From Sorex araneus (taxonomy: Eukaryota > Chordata > Mammalia > Eulipotyphla > Soricidae), in the NCBI RefSeq assembly GCF_027595985.1, contig NC_073303.1, positions 366,989,136 through 367,053,135 of the forward strand: DNA of 64,000 nt, read 5' to 3'. Positions 43,169 through 52,830 of this stretch are shown here, in pieces; position 1 is the first letter of the stretch; each line of letters opens with the position of its first letter. Under the pieces are notes generated by a model that had not been told where the DNA came from, made no database searches, and saw only the letters and a list, made by a program, of their open reading frames with translations. Position numbers and translations under genes: made by a program.

Positions 43169-43407
43169 GGGCTGGAGCGATAGCACAGCGGTAGGGCGTT
43201 CGCCTTTCACGCTGCCGACCCGAGTTCGATTCCCCCGCCCCTCTCGGAGAGCCTGGCAAGCTACCGAGAGTATTGTGCCCTCGCGGCAGAGCCTGGCAAG
43301 CTACCCGTGGCGTATTGGATATGCCAAACACAGTAACAATAAGTTTCTCAATGAGACGTTACTGGTGCCTGCTCGAACAAATCGATGAGCAACAGGAAGA
43401 CAGTGAC
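43169..43407 (+). repeat. SINE-B copy, young, with exact 13-bp TSD
   Basis: AGGTAAATAGATG at 43156-43168 and 43408-43420. Starts GGGCTGGAGCGATAGCACAG, B box AGTTCGATTCC, full SINE-B body, ends GAAGACAGTGAC directly at the TSD with no poly(A). This is the clearest evidence that SINE-B is retroposed as a unit. Confidence 0.95.
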
Positions 43408-43632
43408 AGGTAAATAGATGAGTGGAATTTGGCAGGCACGTGGACTGCAACCATCACTCCTGCTGTCAGATACAGAACTGACCCATTGCTTTCCGGAAGC
43501 TTGCTCTTCCACCCCGAGCCTACTTCATCTATTAGTCCATCACACACTTATTTATTCTTCCGTGCTCGGCCTCTCCCAAGTGGGTGAAACTTTAGAGGAA
43601 CGTTCGGCTTTTAGCAAGATGAATTGCTGGGG

Positions 43633-43765
43633 CTGAAGCGATAGATCGGGGGTTAAGGCGCTTGTTCTGCATGTGGCTGACCTAGTTTGAGCTCCAGCAC
43701 CACGTCTGCTCCTCTGAGCCCTGCCAGGAGTGCGCCCTGAGCACAGCCAGATGTGGCCCGGGTAT
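43633..43765 (+). repeat. SINE-A copy, diverged
   Basis: 'ggggctgaagcgatagatcggggg', 'gcatgtggctgacc', 'agccctgccaggagtgcgccctgagc'. Confidence 0.75.
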
Positions 43766-43843
43766 CTACCATCTTCTCCCTGCCACGGAGGAAAACCGTG
43801 TGCGGTACCAGAGTCAGAAGTTCTACTGTGGCTGCGGCTCTGA

Positions 43844-43857
43844 TCGCCCCCTGGCGG
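43844..43857 (-). promoter_or_regulatory. CTCF-like motif, weaker
   Basis: TCGCCCCCTGGCGG matches the CTCF complement at 12 of 14 positions, 1.5 kb from the site at 42318 and on the same strand. Confidence 0.3.
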
Positions 43858-44071
43858 TGGCCGGGTTTCTCTGCAGGATGAGGCTTACCCTTCAATTCCG
43901 TTCCTTGCTTGCAACCACAGAACCTAGTTCTATGTTTCCTGGTGAAATGGTTATTGGTCTCCTCCACCATTTTCCTGCTTTTTCAGTGTGTTCTAACCAC
44001 CTTACATCAGGGTGACCCTGAAAGAAACGCAAAGGCTCAGATGTCAATATCGACACAACATGGGCATTGCT

Positions 44072-44125
<54 letters not shown>

Positions 44126-44126
44126 C
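44072..44126. repeat. (CT)n microsatellite
   Basis: About 27 CT units with one TT step, leading into a SINE-A. Confidence 0.95.
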
Positions 44127-44277
44127 TTTTTTGACGATGTCCAGGGGTTACTCCTGGATCTGAACTCAGGAATTACTCCTGGTGGTACTTGGGGAACCCT
44201 ATGGGGTGTCAGGGATCGACCCGGGTCAGTCCCGTGCAAGGCAAATGCCCTACTACAGTACTATGGCTCCTGTCCCT
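44127..44277 (-). repeat. SINE-A copy
   Basis: 'gacgatgtccaggggttactcctgg' through 'gggatcgacccgggtcag' and 'gtactatggctcctgtccc'. Confidence 0.85.
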
Positions 44278-45884
44278 CACTACTCTTTTTCATTTTCTTA
44301 GATTCCATCGAATGTGGCAGTATCATGCTTATTTTTGTCACCTTGTCTCACTCTTTACTAACAATGAGTTTCTGGTCAATTAAATGAAACAAAATTAACC
44401 CCAGACTGTGGATTCAGTTAGTCCTTCTCCTGCATGGGTGGCACCAGGCTCTTCCTGTCCTAGCAAAGATGTTTCTATGGGCCCTCAGGAATATTTGCAG
44501 TGTGAAACTTGACCCTGTTCCAGCTTCTGTCGGGTTGAGTCTCTGGGGCGTTCCATGAGTTCTCCCTGCTCAGTGCTCATTCGAGGATGGAAGGGAGTGA
44601 GTATTCTCATTCACTGCCTTCTCAGCTTCCCACTCTTCCTCAGTGTGAATGCTCCCTGAATGTCGTCTCATCTGCTCATACATCTTTGCCGGTGAGATGT
44701 ATCACAGCTGGAGTCACCCAAACAATGGGATTGGATACTGCTGGTCCCCTGACTTTCTGTGTAGGGGATTCTCAGCACACTGATCATTGAGTCTTAGCTA
44801 ATACATGGAAATTTAGGGGCTATTCAAATCTCATCTTTCAAGTGGAACCATTTCTAAATTTGGATGCACTAGGTAAGTCTCGTCAAATGATACTAGAAGG
44901 AATCCATTGGGATCCACAAAAAAGGGGAAGGAATGGAGTGGATTCAACGGCAAGGATTCTATGTGTGGCACTCACAGGTGTGTTTTACTAAGAATCCCAT
45001 GAATAAGTGTATCATTCTATCAGTTTTTAGAACATTATTAAAATCTTTGCTATTGTCTTTTTATTTTGTTTCTCATTTTCCTGATCTACCCTTTTGGAAA
45101 AGAAAAATCCCGTTAAATCCACAGGATTGTTAATGCTAGAAGCTTCCTGTAAACAGGCTTCCAGAACTTACTCATCCTACTTAACTGGAAGCATATGCTA
45201 CCATTCCTTTGAAAGTTTCTGATGATGGAGTGCGTGGGTGGAAGTGATGCTTTTATGCCCACAGTATCAGTTGCCATCATTTCAGATCCTACATGTTTAG
45301 TCAACACCAAAGACATTTCATTTCCTATGAAATTATTCTGGACACACAAACCACGAAAATAAGATAACAATCGTTCATGGACCACTGCCTAGATATTACA
45401 AATAACATTTTTGCTGTGTTTGTCTCTGAGGTTGGAAACACAAAACAAAGCATTGTACACAAAGTTGAAGCCCTGTTTGTGGCCATTTGTACCTACTTCC
45501 GATTCATTTTCCCTCCTTCCAGAAGGCAACGTCTATTGTTCACGACATTTATGTTCATTCTTCTTGGACATCGCGTAGCATTTCATTGGTAAACACTTTT
45601 TCGTATTGCTATTAGTGAGTGATTTGGAAACCTTGTTGGATAAGGAAATAATGATGCTAGGAACATGTGGAATGAGTGTCTTGAGTCACAAGTTCAAGTA
45701 TCTGTAGCCTAGGTAGGTGGAAGTGAGCTTCTGAGATCACAGAATACAATATCTTTAAGGTCATGGGAAATTGTCAAGTGTCTTTTCAAAGGGGTTTCAA
45801 ACATGTACATATTCACCATCAGTGTTCTCCACAACCTCCATCTCTCCATGGCCTGGGTATTGTCTGGCTTTTAAGGTTTAACTG
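44278..45884. other. Unique AT-rich stretch
   Basis: No transposon or gene recognised over about 1.6 kb, one of the quietest parts of the window. Confidence 0.4.
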
Positions 45885-45927
45885 TGTGTGTGTGTGTGTG
45901 TGTGTGTCTGTGTGTGTGTGTGTGTGC
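45884..45927. repeat. (GT)n microsatellite
   Basis: About 21 GT units with one CT step. Confidence 0.93.
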
Positions 45928-46052
45928 AAACTGGTAGCTCATTGTTATTTCAAATCATTTTACTTTTAAATACCAGTTTTATTAAAATACAATTTACAGC
46001 ATGTATAAGACAATAATATTGGTATTATGGTTTATGTTTCTATTTTTTGTTG

Positions 46053-46300
46053 TGCTGGAGCGATAGCATAGCGGTAGGGTGTTCGCCTTTCATGCAGCTG
46101 ACCATGTTCTATTCCTCCACCCCTCTCAGAGAGCCCGGCAAGCTACCGAGAATATCACGCTCACATGGCAGAGCCTGGCAAGCTCCCTGTGGTGTATTTG
46201 ATATGCCAAAAACAGTAACAACAAGTCTCACAATGGAGACATTACTGGTGCCCACTAGAGCAAATCGATGAACAACGGGATGACAGTGACAGTGACAGTG
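46053..46300 (+). repeat. SINE-B copy
   Basis: Head 'gctggagcgatagcatagcgg', the two GAGCC-GGCAAGCT segments, 'ggagacattactggtgccc', 'gcaaatcgatgaacaacgggatg' and a tail of three CAGTGA units. No poly(A). Confidence 0.93.
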
Positions 46301-46302
46301 TT

Positions 46303-46467
46303 TGTTTTTGAGCTACACCAGTGATGCGCAAGGCTTATTCGTGGGTCTGGCTCAGGGGTGACTTCTGGCAGGAATTGGGGGAACATAGGAGGGGCCGGTA
46401 GACCACACTCAGGTCGTCTGCATGCAAGGCAAGTGCCCTACCTGCTGTGCTCTCTCCCCTGCCCCTG
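46303..46467 (-). repeat. SINE-A copy, diverged
   Basis: 'gtgatgcgcaaggcttattcgtgg', 'ggtgacttctggcaggaattgggg', 'cgtctgcatgcaaggcaagtgcc'. Confidence 0.7.
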
Positions 46468-46582
46468 TTCTGTTGTTAAAATAAGATACAACAGCAAAAG
46501 TATATCATCTTTAGTGACACATAATTCACACACTACATAATCAATTACATAATTGAGTGGTTTTAGTTATTTTAATTTGATT

Positions 46583-46590
46583 TGTGTGTG

Positions 46591-46642
<52 letters not shown>

Positions 46643-46645
46643 TGC
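46583..46645. repeat. (GT)n microsatellite
   Basis: GT units with CA/AT steps, about 60 bp. Confidence 0.95.
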
Positions 46646-46647
46646 AT

Positions 46648-46722
46648 GTCAGGGATCAAACCCAGGGCACCGTAAACATATGAAGTCTGCGCTCTACCAC
46701 TGAGTTATAATACCAGCCTAAT
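46648..46722 (-). repeat. tRNA-Ala-like SINE head fragment
   Basis: The minus strand reads 'actcagtggtagagcg...gccctgggtttgatccc', closer to a tRNA-Ala-derived head than to the SINE-A head. Not an intact tRNA gene: the acceptor stem is broken. Confidence 0.55.
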
Positions 46723-46744
46723 TTTGAGTTGTTTTCCCTGATGT

Positions 46745-46882
46745 ATTTTTTGCCACAGGAGTGAGCCCTGACTGCTCAGAGGTCATTCCTGACAGTGCTC
46801 AGAGAAACAGAGTGTCAGGGATTGAACCAGGGTGCAGGCAAAGCAAGGGCCTTAGTTCCTGTGCCATCTCTTTTGCCCTCAA
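46745..46882 (-). repeat. Degenerate SINE-A copy
   Basis: 'gactgctcagaggtcattcctgacagtgctcagag', 'agggattgaaccagggtgc', 'gtgccatctcttttgccc'. Confidence 0.65.
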
Positions 46883-47104
46883 TTTTTATTTAAAAAAAAA
46901 AAACCTTTATACACACAGTTTTAAAGATTTATGAAAACTCAGTTGTCATTTTTTCTTTCTAAATTGTGTGCTTTTTAGGTATATTATAGAAGATTTCTTT
47001 CCTATCACAATCCAACAAAATTATACTATATTTTTTCCTGTAATTTAATACATTCTGAATTTCACAGGCATATTATTCTCTTATAACAATCTTTGGCGCT
47101 GAAA

Positions 47105-47395
47105 ATATACCTGGGTTAAGGTTTAAGTTCTTGCTTTGTATCCTGTGGACCAGGTTTACATTCCCAGCATCACCTGTGGTCCCCTACAGTGCCAGGGGTC
47201 ACTACTGACCACGGAGCCATGAGAGCCTGGAATGTTAGTACAGTGGGCAGGGCATTTACTTGCATGTGGCCAACCTGAGTTCAACCCCTGGGAGATATGG
47301 TCCCTGAGTGATCCCTGAGTGATCCCTGAGTTCAGAGCCAGGAGGAAATTCTAAGTGCCAGGAGTGACTCCTCCAACCTCACCCTTCTTTCCCAC
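47105..47395 (+). repeat. Two adjacent degenerate SINE-A copies
   Basis: First 47105-47217 ('cccagcatcacctgtggtcccc'). Second 47222-47395 ('agtacagtgggcagggcatttacttgcatgtggccaacc') with a triplicated TCCCTGAGTGA-like unit in its body. Confidence 0.65.
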
Positions 47396-47504
47396 CCCTG
47401 CAAAAAAAGAGCTTTAGTTCTTGAGAGCTCCTGGGTGTGGCCCTAAACCTGCCTCTCTGTCTTCAACAAATAGACTTTCATGCATGTTATGGATTTAGGA
47501 ATCT

Positions 47505-48172
47505 CATCATCATCCTGTTGATTGTTGATTTTCTTGCTCAGTCTCAGTAATGTCTCCATTCACCCTAGCCCTGAGATTTTAGCAGCCTTTCTTTCCTCAT
47601 CCTTCCCAATGGTGCCACATTGGAGGCTCTTTCAGGGTCAGGGGAATGAGACCCATCATTGTTACTGGTTTGGGCATATGAATACGCCACGGGGAGTTTG
47701 CTAGGCTCTCCCATGCGGGCAGGAAACTCTCAGTGGCTTGCCAGTTTCTCTGAGAGGGAGAACTAGACTTAAGATGTCTATAAGCTTCCGGGAGCTTGGT
47801 TTTATAGTCTCTGGATGCTGGCCATTGATGGGATTACCTGGTGCCGGGGACTGTTTCTGGGTGTGACCACCTAGCTACTGGAAAATAGGGGTCTGGGTGG
47901 ATGAGGCTCAGTCTCAATCCGAGCAGGCTTGGGGGTCTTAGCCTTGGGTCCCACACACACGGGTTCCTCTGCTGGTTTCTTCATGCATGAGGCTTGTCCG
48001 AACGTTTGGCGAGAGCCCTTGAGCATGGCTGTGGCTGGGTTTCGGAGACCTTCAGCTTCAGGGGCTCTGCTCGGGGTGGGGAGGGAAATTCAACACCCCC
48101 TCCCCTCCGAGGGGCCCCGGTGAAGACAGCCAGGCGTGGGGGTAAGAGATCTGCCTAAATTGGCAGAGCAGA
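47505..48172 (-). mobile_element. Long-B retroposed unit, 668 bp, with exact 12-bp TSD
   Basis: ATTTAGGAATCT at 47493-47504 and 48173-48184 flanks the whole unit, so it moved as one piece. On the minus strand it opens with a GC-rich ~110 bp module (shared with 31160-31268), then ~280 bp shared with 54620-54800, then the SINE-B body including an extra ~100 bp block, and ends AACAGGATGATGATGA with no poly(A). No tRNA head and no coding frame that I recognise. May be a complete non-autonomous element or the 3' part of an unidentified LINE. Confidence 0.8.
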
Positions 48173-48184
48173 ATTTAGGAATCT

Positions 48185-49217
48185 AAGTGATCTTAATTTT
48201 TATTTAAATAATTGACTATCTATTAAATGATCATGCTTCCTCACCATTTGTAATGCTATCTCAGTGATATGCCACATTTTCATACCTGACTTCTATAATA
48301 TTTTAATTATCTTTTGTTTTTTCCTGTGCTTTTAAAATTTTTATACAATGTTTTTCTTTCTATAAAAAGCACTTTGTTCTCCCATAAGAATTTTGACATT
48401 AGACTAGCATGTCCCACACAAGACCTTAATAAAATTTGAGGTGAGTTGCACTAGGTTTTCAAGCAAATCTGGGGAGAATTGGCAGTTATCTGCTAACAGG
48501 TATTTCCAAGCAGAATGTGGCGTATCTAACAGGAAGCTTCTCGACTCAGTGCCTCGTGGGCCACTGGAGATGTATTTGCTAATAAAACCACTTGTCTCTC
48601 CTTGTTTATTCTGTTTTCTCCTTGAACCATTCATTGCCAAGTACTGTCCCTTGTGCCTGTAGCTATCTCACTGTGGAAATTCAGAGACACACATTCTTCG
48701 TCCTAGATTCTACCAAAATGACATTTTAAGCTAACTTGGCTATTGAGCTGAAATGTCAACAACCCCCAGGATTAACTTTTAGTTAGCCCAATAATTTGTA
48801 ATTATTAAATGGAGATGTCAACATAACTCAGTCTCTGGTAGGTGTAACCTGAAGTACTTTATACATAGCAGACGTACTTTGCTTTTAACGTATGTCCCGG
48901 GTAAGGAAAGTATGGAGCCAGTCATTCTCCCTCTCTTCATTTTCTATTGATTCACAACTTTGTGTCGCAATTTTCCACAATAAAACCAACTGGATTGTCA
49001 TCTTCGACCTCGGTTGATCTCTGTCCAGTAAGGTTGGCCACAAAAATGAGAAAAACTCAGTGGCATCTCCAGGTTGCAAACTAGCCTGAAGACCCCTGAA
49101 CAAAGGGATAAGCTGACCATTTATTGATTACAATTTCTGCACCCCAACCTTGATCTTGGCTATAGAGCCATAGTTTGATAACAGGTGCATTGAGGATAGT
49201 TCACAGGCACGTTAGGA
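48185..49217. other. Unique AT-rich stretch
   Basis: Nothing recognised. Confidence 0.35.
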
Positions 49218-49276
49218 GTTAAAAGACACTCGTTTCCAGGAATCTTGATTTCCTCTTTGATTTCCTTTCTAAGCAC

Positions 49277-49630
49277 TTATTGTCCAATAGTGAGCTGTTT
49301 AATTTCCAGGTGTTTGATTTCGTTTTCTGTTTGTGTGTGTGATTTATTTCTAATTTCAGCGCCTCGTGGTCTGAGAAGATCATTGATACAATCTCTTATC
49401 TCCTTAATTTTATGGAGGTATGTTTTGTGGCTCAGCATGTGGTTTATCTTGGAAAATGTTCCATGCACACTTGAGAAGAATGTATATTCAGCTTTTTGAG
49501 GATGAAGTGTCCTGTATATATCTACTAAATCCCTTTCTTCCATTTCTTCCCTCAGATGCAGTATGTCCTTGCTAAGCTTGAGTCTGGTTGATCTATCAAG
49601 AGGTGATAAAGCAGTGTTGAAGTCTCCCAC
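49277..49630 (-). pseudogene. L1 ORF2 endonuclease fragment, downstream part
   Basis: Frame of 117 codons beginning MGDFNTALSPLDRS and containing EYTFFSSVHGTFSKINHMLSHK, which match the L1 AP-endonuclease C-terminal part (the GDFN and later GTFS.ID.H-type motifs; here the usual D is N). It is the direct continuation of the protein part encoded at 51088-50855, split by the LTR. Confidence 0.85.
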
Positions 49631-50848
49631 TGTAAAAAACTAAAGAGCACCGAGGGGGCGCGAGCACTCGCGGGCTCTCCGGGCGGCTCTGTCTCACCGC
49701 CCGCGTCCGGTGCCCCAGAACCGCTGTGTGTGCCGTCAGTCGAGGGCAGGCGAAGGAAGGAAGAAGGAAGAAGGCCAAACTGGTTGCTCGATCCGTTTAT
49801 TTCATTCTCTCCCTCCGCTTCTCTCCCGCTCTCCTGGATCTCTCCCCGTGGATCTGCCCCGTGGATCTGGCTCGTGGATCTGGCCCCCGTGGATCTGGCC
49901 CCCCAACCCACTCTCACAGCCTAGTTAAATCTTCACAGCATCAGGGGGTTGGGGCATACACGTAGGTGTGGTCACCATCAATAGGGTAAGGTTCCTTTCC
50001 CTTAGGGGATGCTTCTCCTAGGACTTAATTCTCTTTCAGCAGAGGATCCACCCAAGGGCGGAGTCCCATGAACGTGTTTCTCTTCTCCTCAGCCAGCAAA
50101 CATATAAGAATTCATAATATTAATTATTTTGTATGGACACAATAAGAGATGCATTAAAGCTTATAGAATTGCTCTCCTGGGGCCATCTCAATCTCAGACT
50201 ACAGTGCTCAGGCCAGATCAGTCTTTCCTATACCTGGCAGGGTCCCAGTCTCATAATTACTATTGGATCATGACAGCATTTGTCTATGATCAAGCTCTTA
50301 ACTTATAGTTAAGAATTAGGCACTTTGGCCAGGCCCATCTCGATGCCAGGGTAGCACATAACTCACCGCTTGCCCTGGATCCTTCCTGTCCCACGTCGGG
50401 GACCCTACTTTGGGGTGCTAGGAACTGAGGGCAACTGAGGCTTAAGTGGAGAAAGCAGAGGCCCGGGAGGGAATATTCGAGGCCAATTAATTCCCAAGTT
50501 ATAGAAACATAATATTGTCTTCTTGTGTCTATACAAAACAGTCATAGCTTTAAAGTAAATTATTCAAAAGGCACAAGAAGAAGAGAAAGGCAATATTAAC
50601 TTATATAATATAAATTCAGTATCCTAGGAAGGTCTGACCTTGCAAATTAGCAGAGTCGGATTAAGGGAAAGCCGAGGATTAACTCTTTTGGGGAAGAGAG
50701 CATGGAGAAGTGATTATAGCTAAACAAAGGGATGGGAGAGATTCGGGAACACCTTGATGGGTGTGACTGGGGTAAGTCTAAACTCAGGGTAAAACGGGAC
50801 AAGCTACTTGTGGCAAGGAGGGAAAGGACAAAGTAATGTCATCCTACA
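49631..50848 (-). mobile_element. Solo LTR of a class-II-like ERV, copy 2, inside L1
   Basis: 1,218 bp; on the minus strand it starts TGTAGGATG and ends TTTTTTACA. Exact 6-bp TSD TCCCAC at 49625-49630 and 50849-50854. The poly(A) signal (complement TTTATT) is at 49796-49801. Shares U3, R and U5 text with copy 1 at 38825, including 'gcaagcggtgagtt' and 'gtgctaccctggcatcgagatgggcctggcc'-like blocks. No internal viral genes. Confidence 0.9.
49836..49903. repeat. GGATC tandem repeat inside LTR copy 2
   Basis: Five units with GGATC at 49836, 49850, 49863, 49876 and 49891 (period 13-15 bp, unit like GGATCTGGCCCCGT). It lies just upstream of the LTR's poly(A) signal in element sense and is absent from copy 1. 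Confidence 0.9.
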
Positions 50849-50854
50849 TCCCAC

Positions 50855-51408
50855 TAGTATTGTATTGCTATCGATGTCTTTCTTCAAGTCTATGAGTAGT
50901 TGTTTTAAGTACTTTGCTGGTTCCTCACTAGGTGCATATATATTTAGTATTGTTAGTTCTTCCTGTTGTACAGATCCCTTTATCAATAAGAAATGACCTT
51001 CACTGTCTCTTGTGACCTTCTTTAATCTGAAATCAATGTGGTCTGATACTAGGATGGCTACCCCAGCTTTCTTATGGGAGTTGTTCACCTGTAGGATTGT
51101 TTTCCATCCTTTGACTTTGAGTCTGTGTTTGCTCTGACTGTTGAGATATGTTTCTTGCAGGCATCAGAATGTTGGGTTCAATTTTCTAATCCATCCTGCC
51201 GCTCTGTGTCTTTTAATTGGTGAATTTAATCCATTGACGTTGAGAGAGATTATTGTTATGGGATTTTGTCCCATTTTCCTGATGATGTATTTGGTGTATT
51301 TGAGGGTCCTGTCTTGTCCTAAAGTAGCTCATTCAGTTGTTCTTGTAACCATGGTTTTGAGTCTATGAAGTTCCTGAGCTGTTGTTTATCTGTGAAGCTG
51401 TAAGCAAC
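50855..51408 (-). pseudogene. L1 ORF2 start and endonuclease fragment, upstream part
   Basis: The minus strand encodes ORF2 N-terminal text: 'SLNVNGLNSPIKRHR', 'CLQETYL', 'GVAILVSDHIDFR', 'LTILNIYAPSEEP', ending 'SNTILVG', which joins GDFN across the LTR. The catalytic N, E and Y-containing motifs (LNVNG, QET, NIYAP) are visible. A stop codon lies between the first part and the 95-codon frame starting at 51088. Confidence 0.85.
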
Positions 51409-52130
51409 TATATGACCCCACAATACCACTTCTGGGAATATATCCCAAGGATGCAAAAAAGCACAATAGAAATGACATCTGTACCTATATATTTATTGCA
51501 GCACTGTTCACAATAGCCAAAATCTGGAAACAACCCGAGTGCCCTAAAACAGATGACTGGTTAAAGAAACTTTGGTATATCTACAAATGGAATATTATGC
51601 AGCTGTTAGGAGAGATGAAGTCATGAAATTTGCTTATAAATGGACAGACATGGAGAGTATCATGCTAAGTGAAATGACTCAGAAAGAGAGGGACAGACAT
51701 AGAAGGACTGCACTCATTTGTGGAGTATAGAATAACATCACATGAGGCTGACACCCAAGGACAGTAGATACAAGTGCCAGGAGGATTCACGAGTAGAGGG
51801 AAGAAGGCAGATGGAATAGAGAAGGGACCACTAAGAAAATGATGGCTGGAGGAACCAGTTGGGTTGGGAGATGTGTGCCAAAAGTAGATAATAGACCAAA
51901 CATGATGACCTCTCAGTGTCTGTGTTGCAAGCCATAATGTCCAAAAGTAGAGACAGAGAATGGGGAATATTGCCTACCTTAGAGGCAGGGGGAGGGTGGG
52001 AAAGGAGGGGTATACCTGGGATATTGGTGGTGGGGAATGTGCACTGGTGGAGGGATGGGTGTTTGATCATTGTGAGACTGTAACCCAAACATAAAAGCTT
52101 GTAACTATCTCACTGTAATTAAAAAAAAAA
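51409..52130 (+). repeat. L1 3' end (ORF2 C-terminus and 3' UTR), direct part
   Basis: 'accacttctgggaatatatcccaagg', 'gcagcactgttcacaatagcc', 'aagaaactttggtatatctac', 'cactcatttgtggagtatag', then a 3' UTR with 'gggaatgtgcactggtggaggg' and an A run. Same subfamily as 60575-61407 in reverse. Confidence 0.9.
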
Positions 52131-52162
52131 AGTTAAAAGACACATCCAGAATGAGCAGATCT

Positions 52163-52341
52163 GGGGCTGGAGTGATAGCACAGTGGGTAGGGCATTTGCC
52201 TTGCATGCAGCTGACCTGGGTTCGATTCCCAGCATCCTATATGGTCTTCTAAACACCGCCAGGGGTAATTCCTGAGTTCAGAGCCAGGAGCAACCCCTGT
52301 GCACCATTGGGTGTGACCCAAAAAGCCAAAAAAAAAAAAAA
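52163..52341 (+). repeat. SINE-A copy at the 5' edge of an L1
   Basis: GGGGCTGGAGTGATAGCACAG, B box GGTTCGATTCC, full body, A-tail. GAGCAGAT at 52153-52160 and 52342-52349 is its TSD and is shared with the adjoining L1. Confidence 0.95.
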
Positions 52342-52349
52342 GAGCAGAT

Positions 52350-52822
52350 TACTCATTTGTGGAAATATAAAATATAATATGAGATTAACACCCAGGGACA
52401 GCAGATACAAGGGCCAGGAAAATTGCTTCATGGTTGGAAGTTGGCCTTACGAGCTGGGGGAGAAGGCAGCTAGGATAGAGAAGGGGTCACCAAGTCAAAG
52501 ATGGCTGGAGAGATTGCTTGGGATGGGAGATGTGTGCTGAAAGTAGATAAGGGACCAAACATGATGGCCTCTCAGTATCTATACTGCAAACCATAATGCT
52601 CCAAAGTGGAGAGAGAGTAAGAGAGAAATTGTCTGCCATAGAGGCAGGGGGAGGAGTGTGAAGGGATACTGGGAACAATGGTGGTGGAAAATGTACACTG
52701 GTGGAGGGATGAGTAATCAATCATTGTGTGACTAAAACTCAAACATGGAGGTTTTGTAACTGTAGCTCCCAGTGATTCAATAAAAAAAAGTATAAAACTA
52801 AAAAGTCGAAAAAATTAAAAAA
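52350..52822 (+). mobile_element. 5'-truncated L1 3' end
   Basis: Begins 'tactcatttgtggaaatataa' and runs through L1 3' UTR text ('gagatgtgtgctgaaagtagataa', 'aatgtacactggtggaggg') to an A-rich tail. GAGCAGAT at 52823-52830 is its right TSD. Confidence 0.85.
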
Positions 52823-52830
52823 GAGCAGAT

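Larger units (their letters stand above)
49231..52130. mobile_element. L1 insertion with inverted 5' part, exact 13-bp TSD, interrupted by an LTR
   Basis: AGTTAAAAGACAC at 49218-49230 and 52131-52143 bounds the insertion, with an A run just before the right copy. About 51409-52130 is L1 3' end on the + strand (ORF2 C-terminus and 3' UTR). 49231 to about 51408 is L1 on the minus strand: the start of ORF2 with the endonuclease domain. This arrangement is the signature of twin priming. The middle of ORF2, including the reverse transcriptase, is missing. Frame breaks and the LTR show it is inactive. Confidence 0.9.

Noticed and set aside
38825..50848. A full provirus between the two LTRs
   Set aside because: The LTRs are in opposite orientation, each with its own 6-bp TSD, and no gag, pol or env sequence lies between.
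50804..51088. Active L1 endonuclease gene
   Set aside because: Recognisable ORF2 N-terminal protein, but split by an LTR, with an upstream stop and no reverse-transcriptase part.
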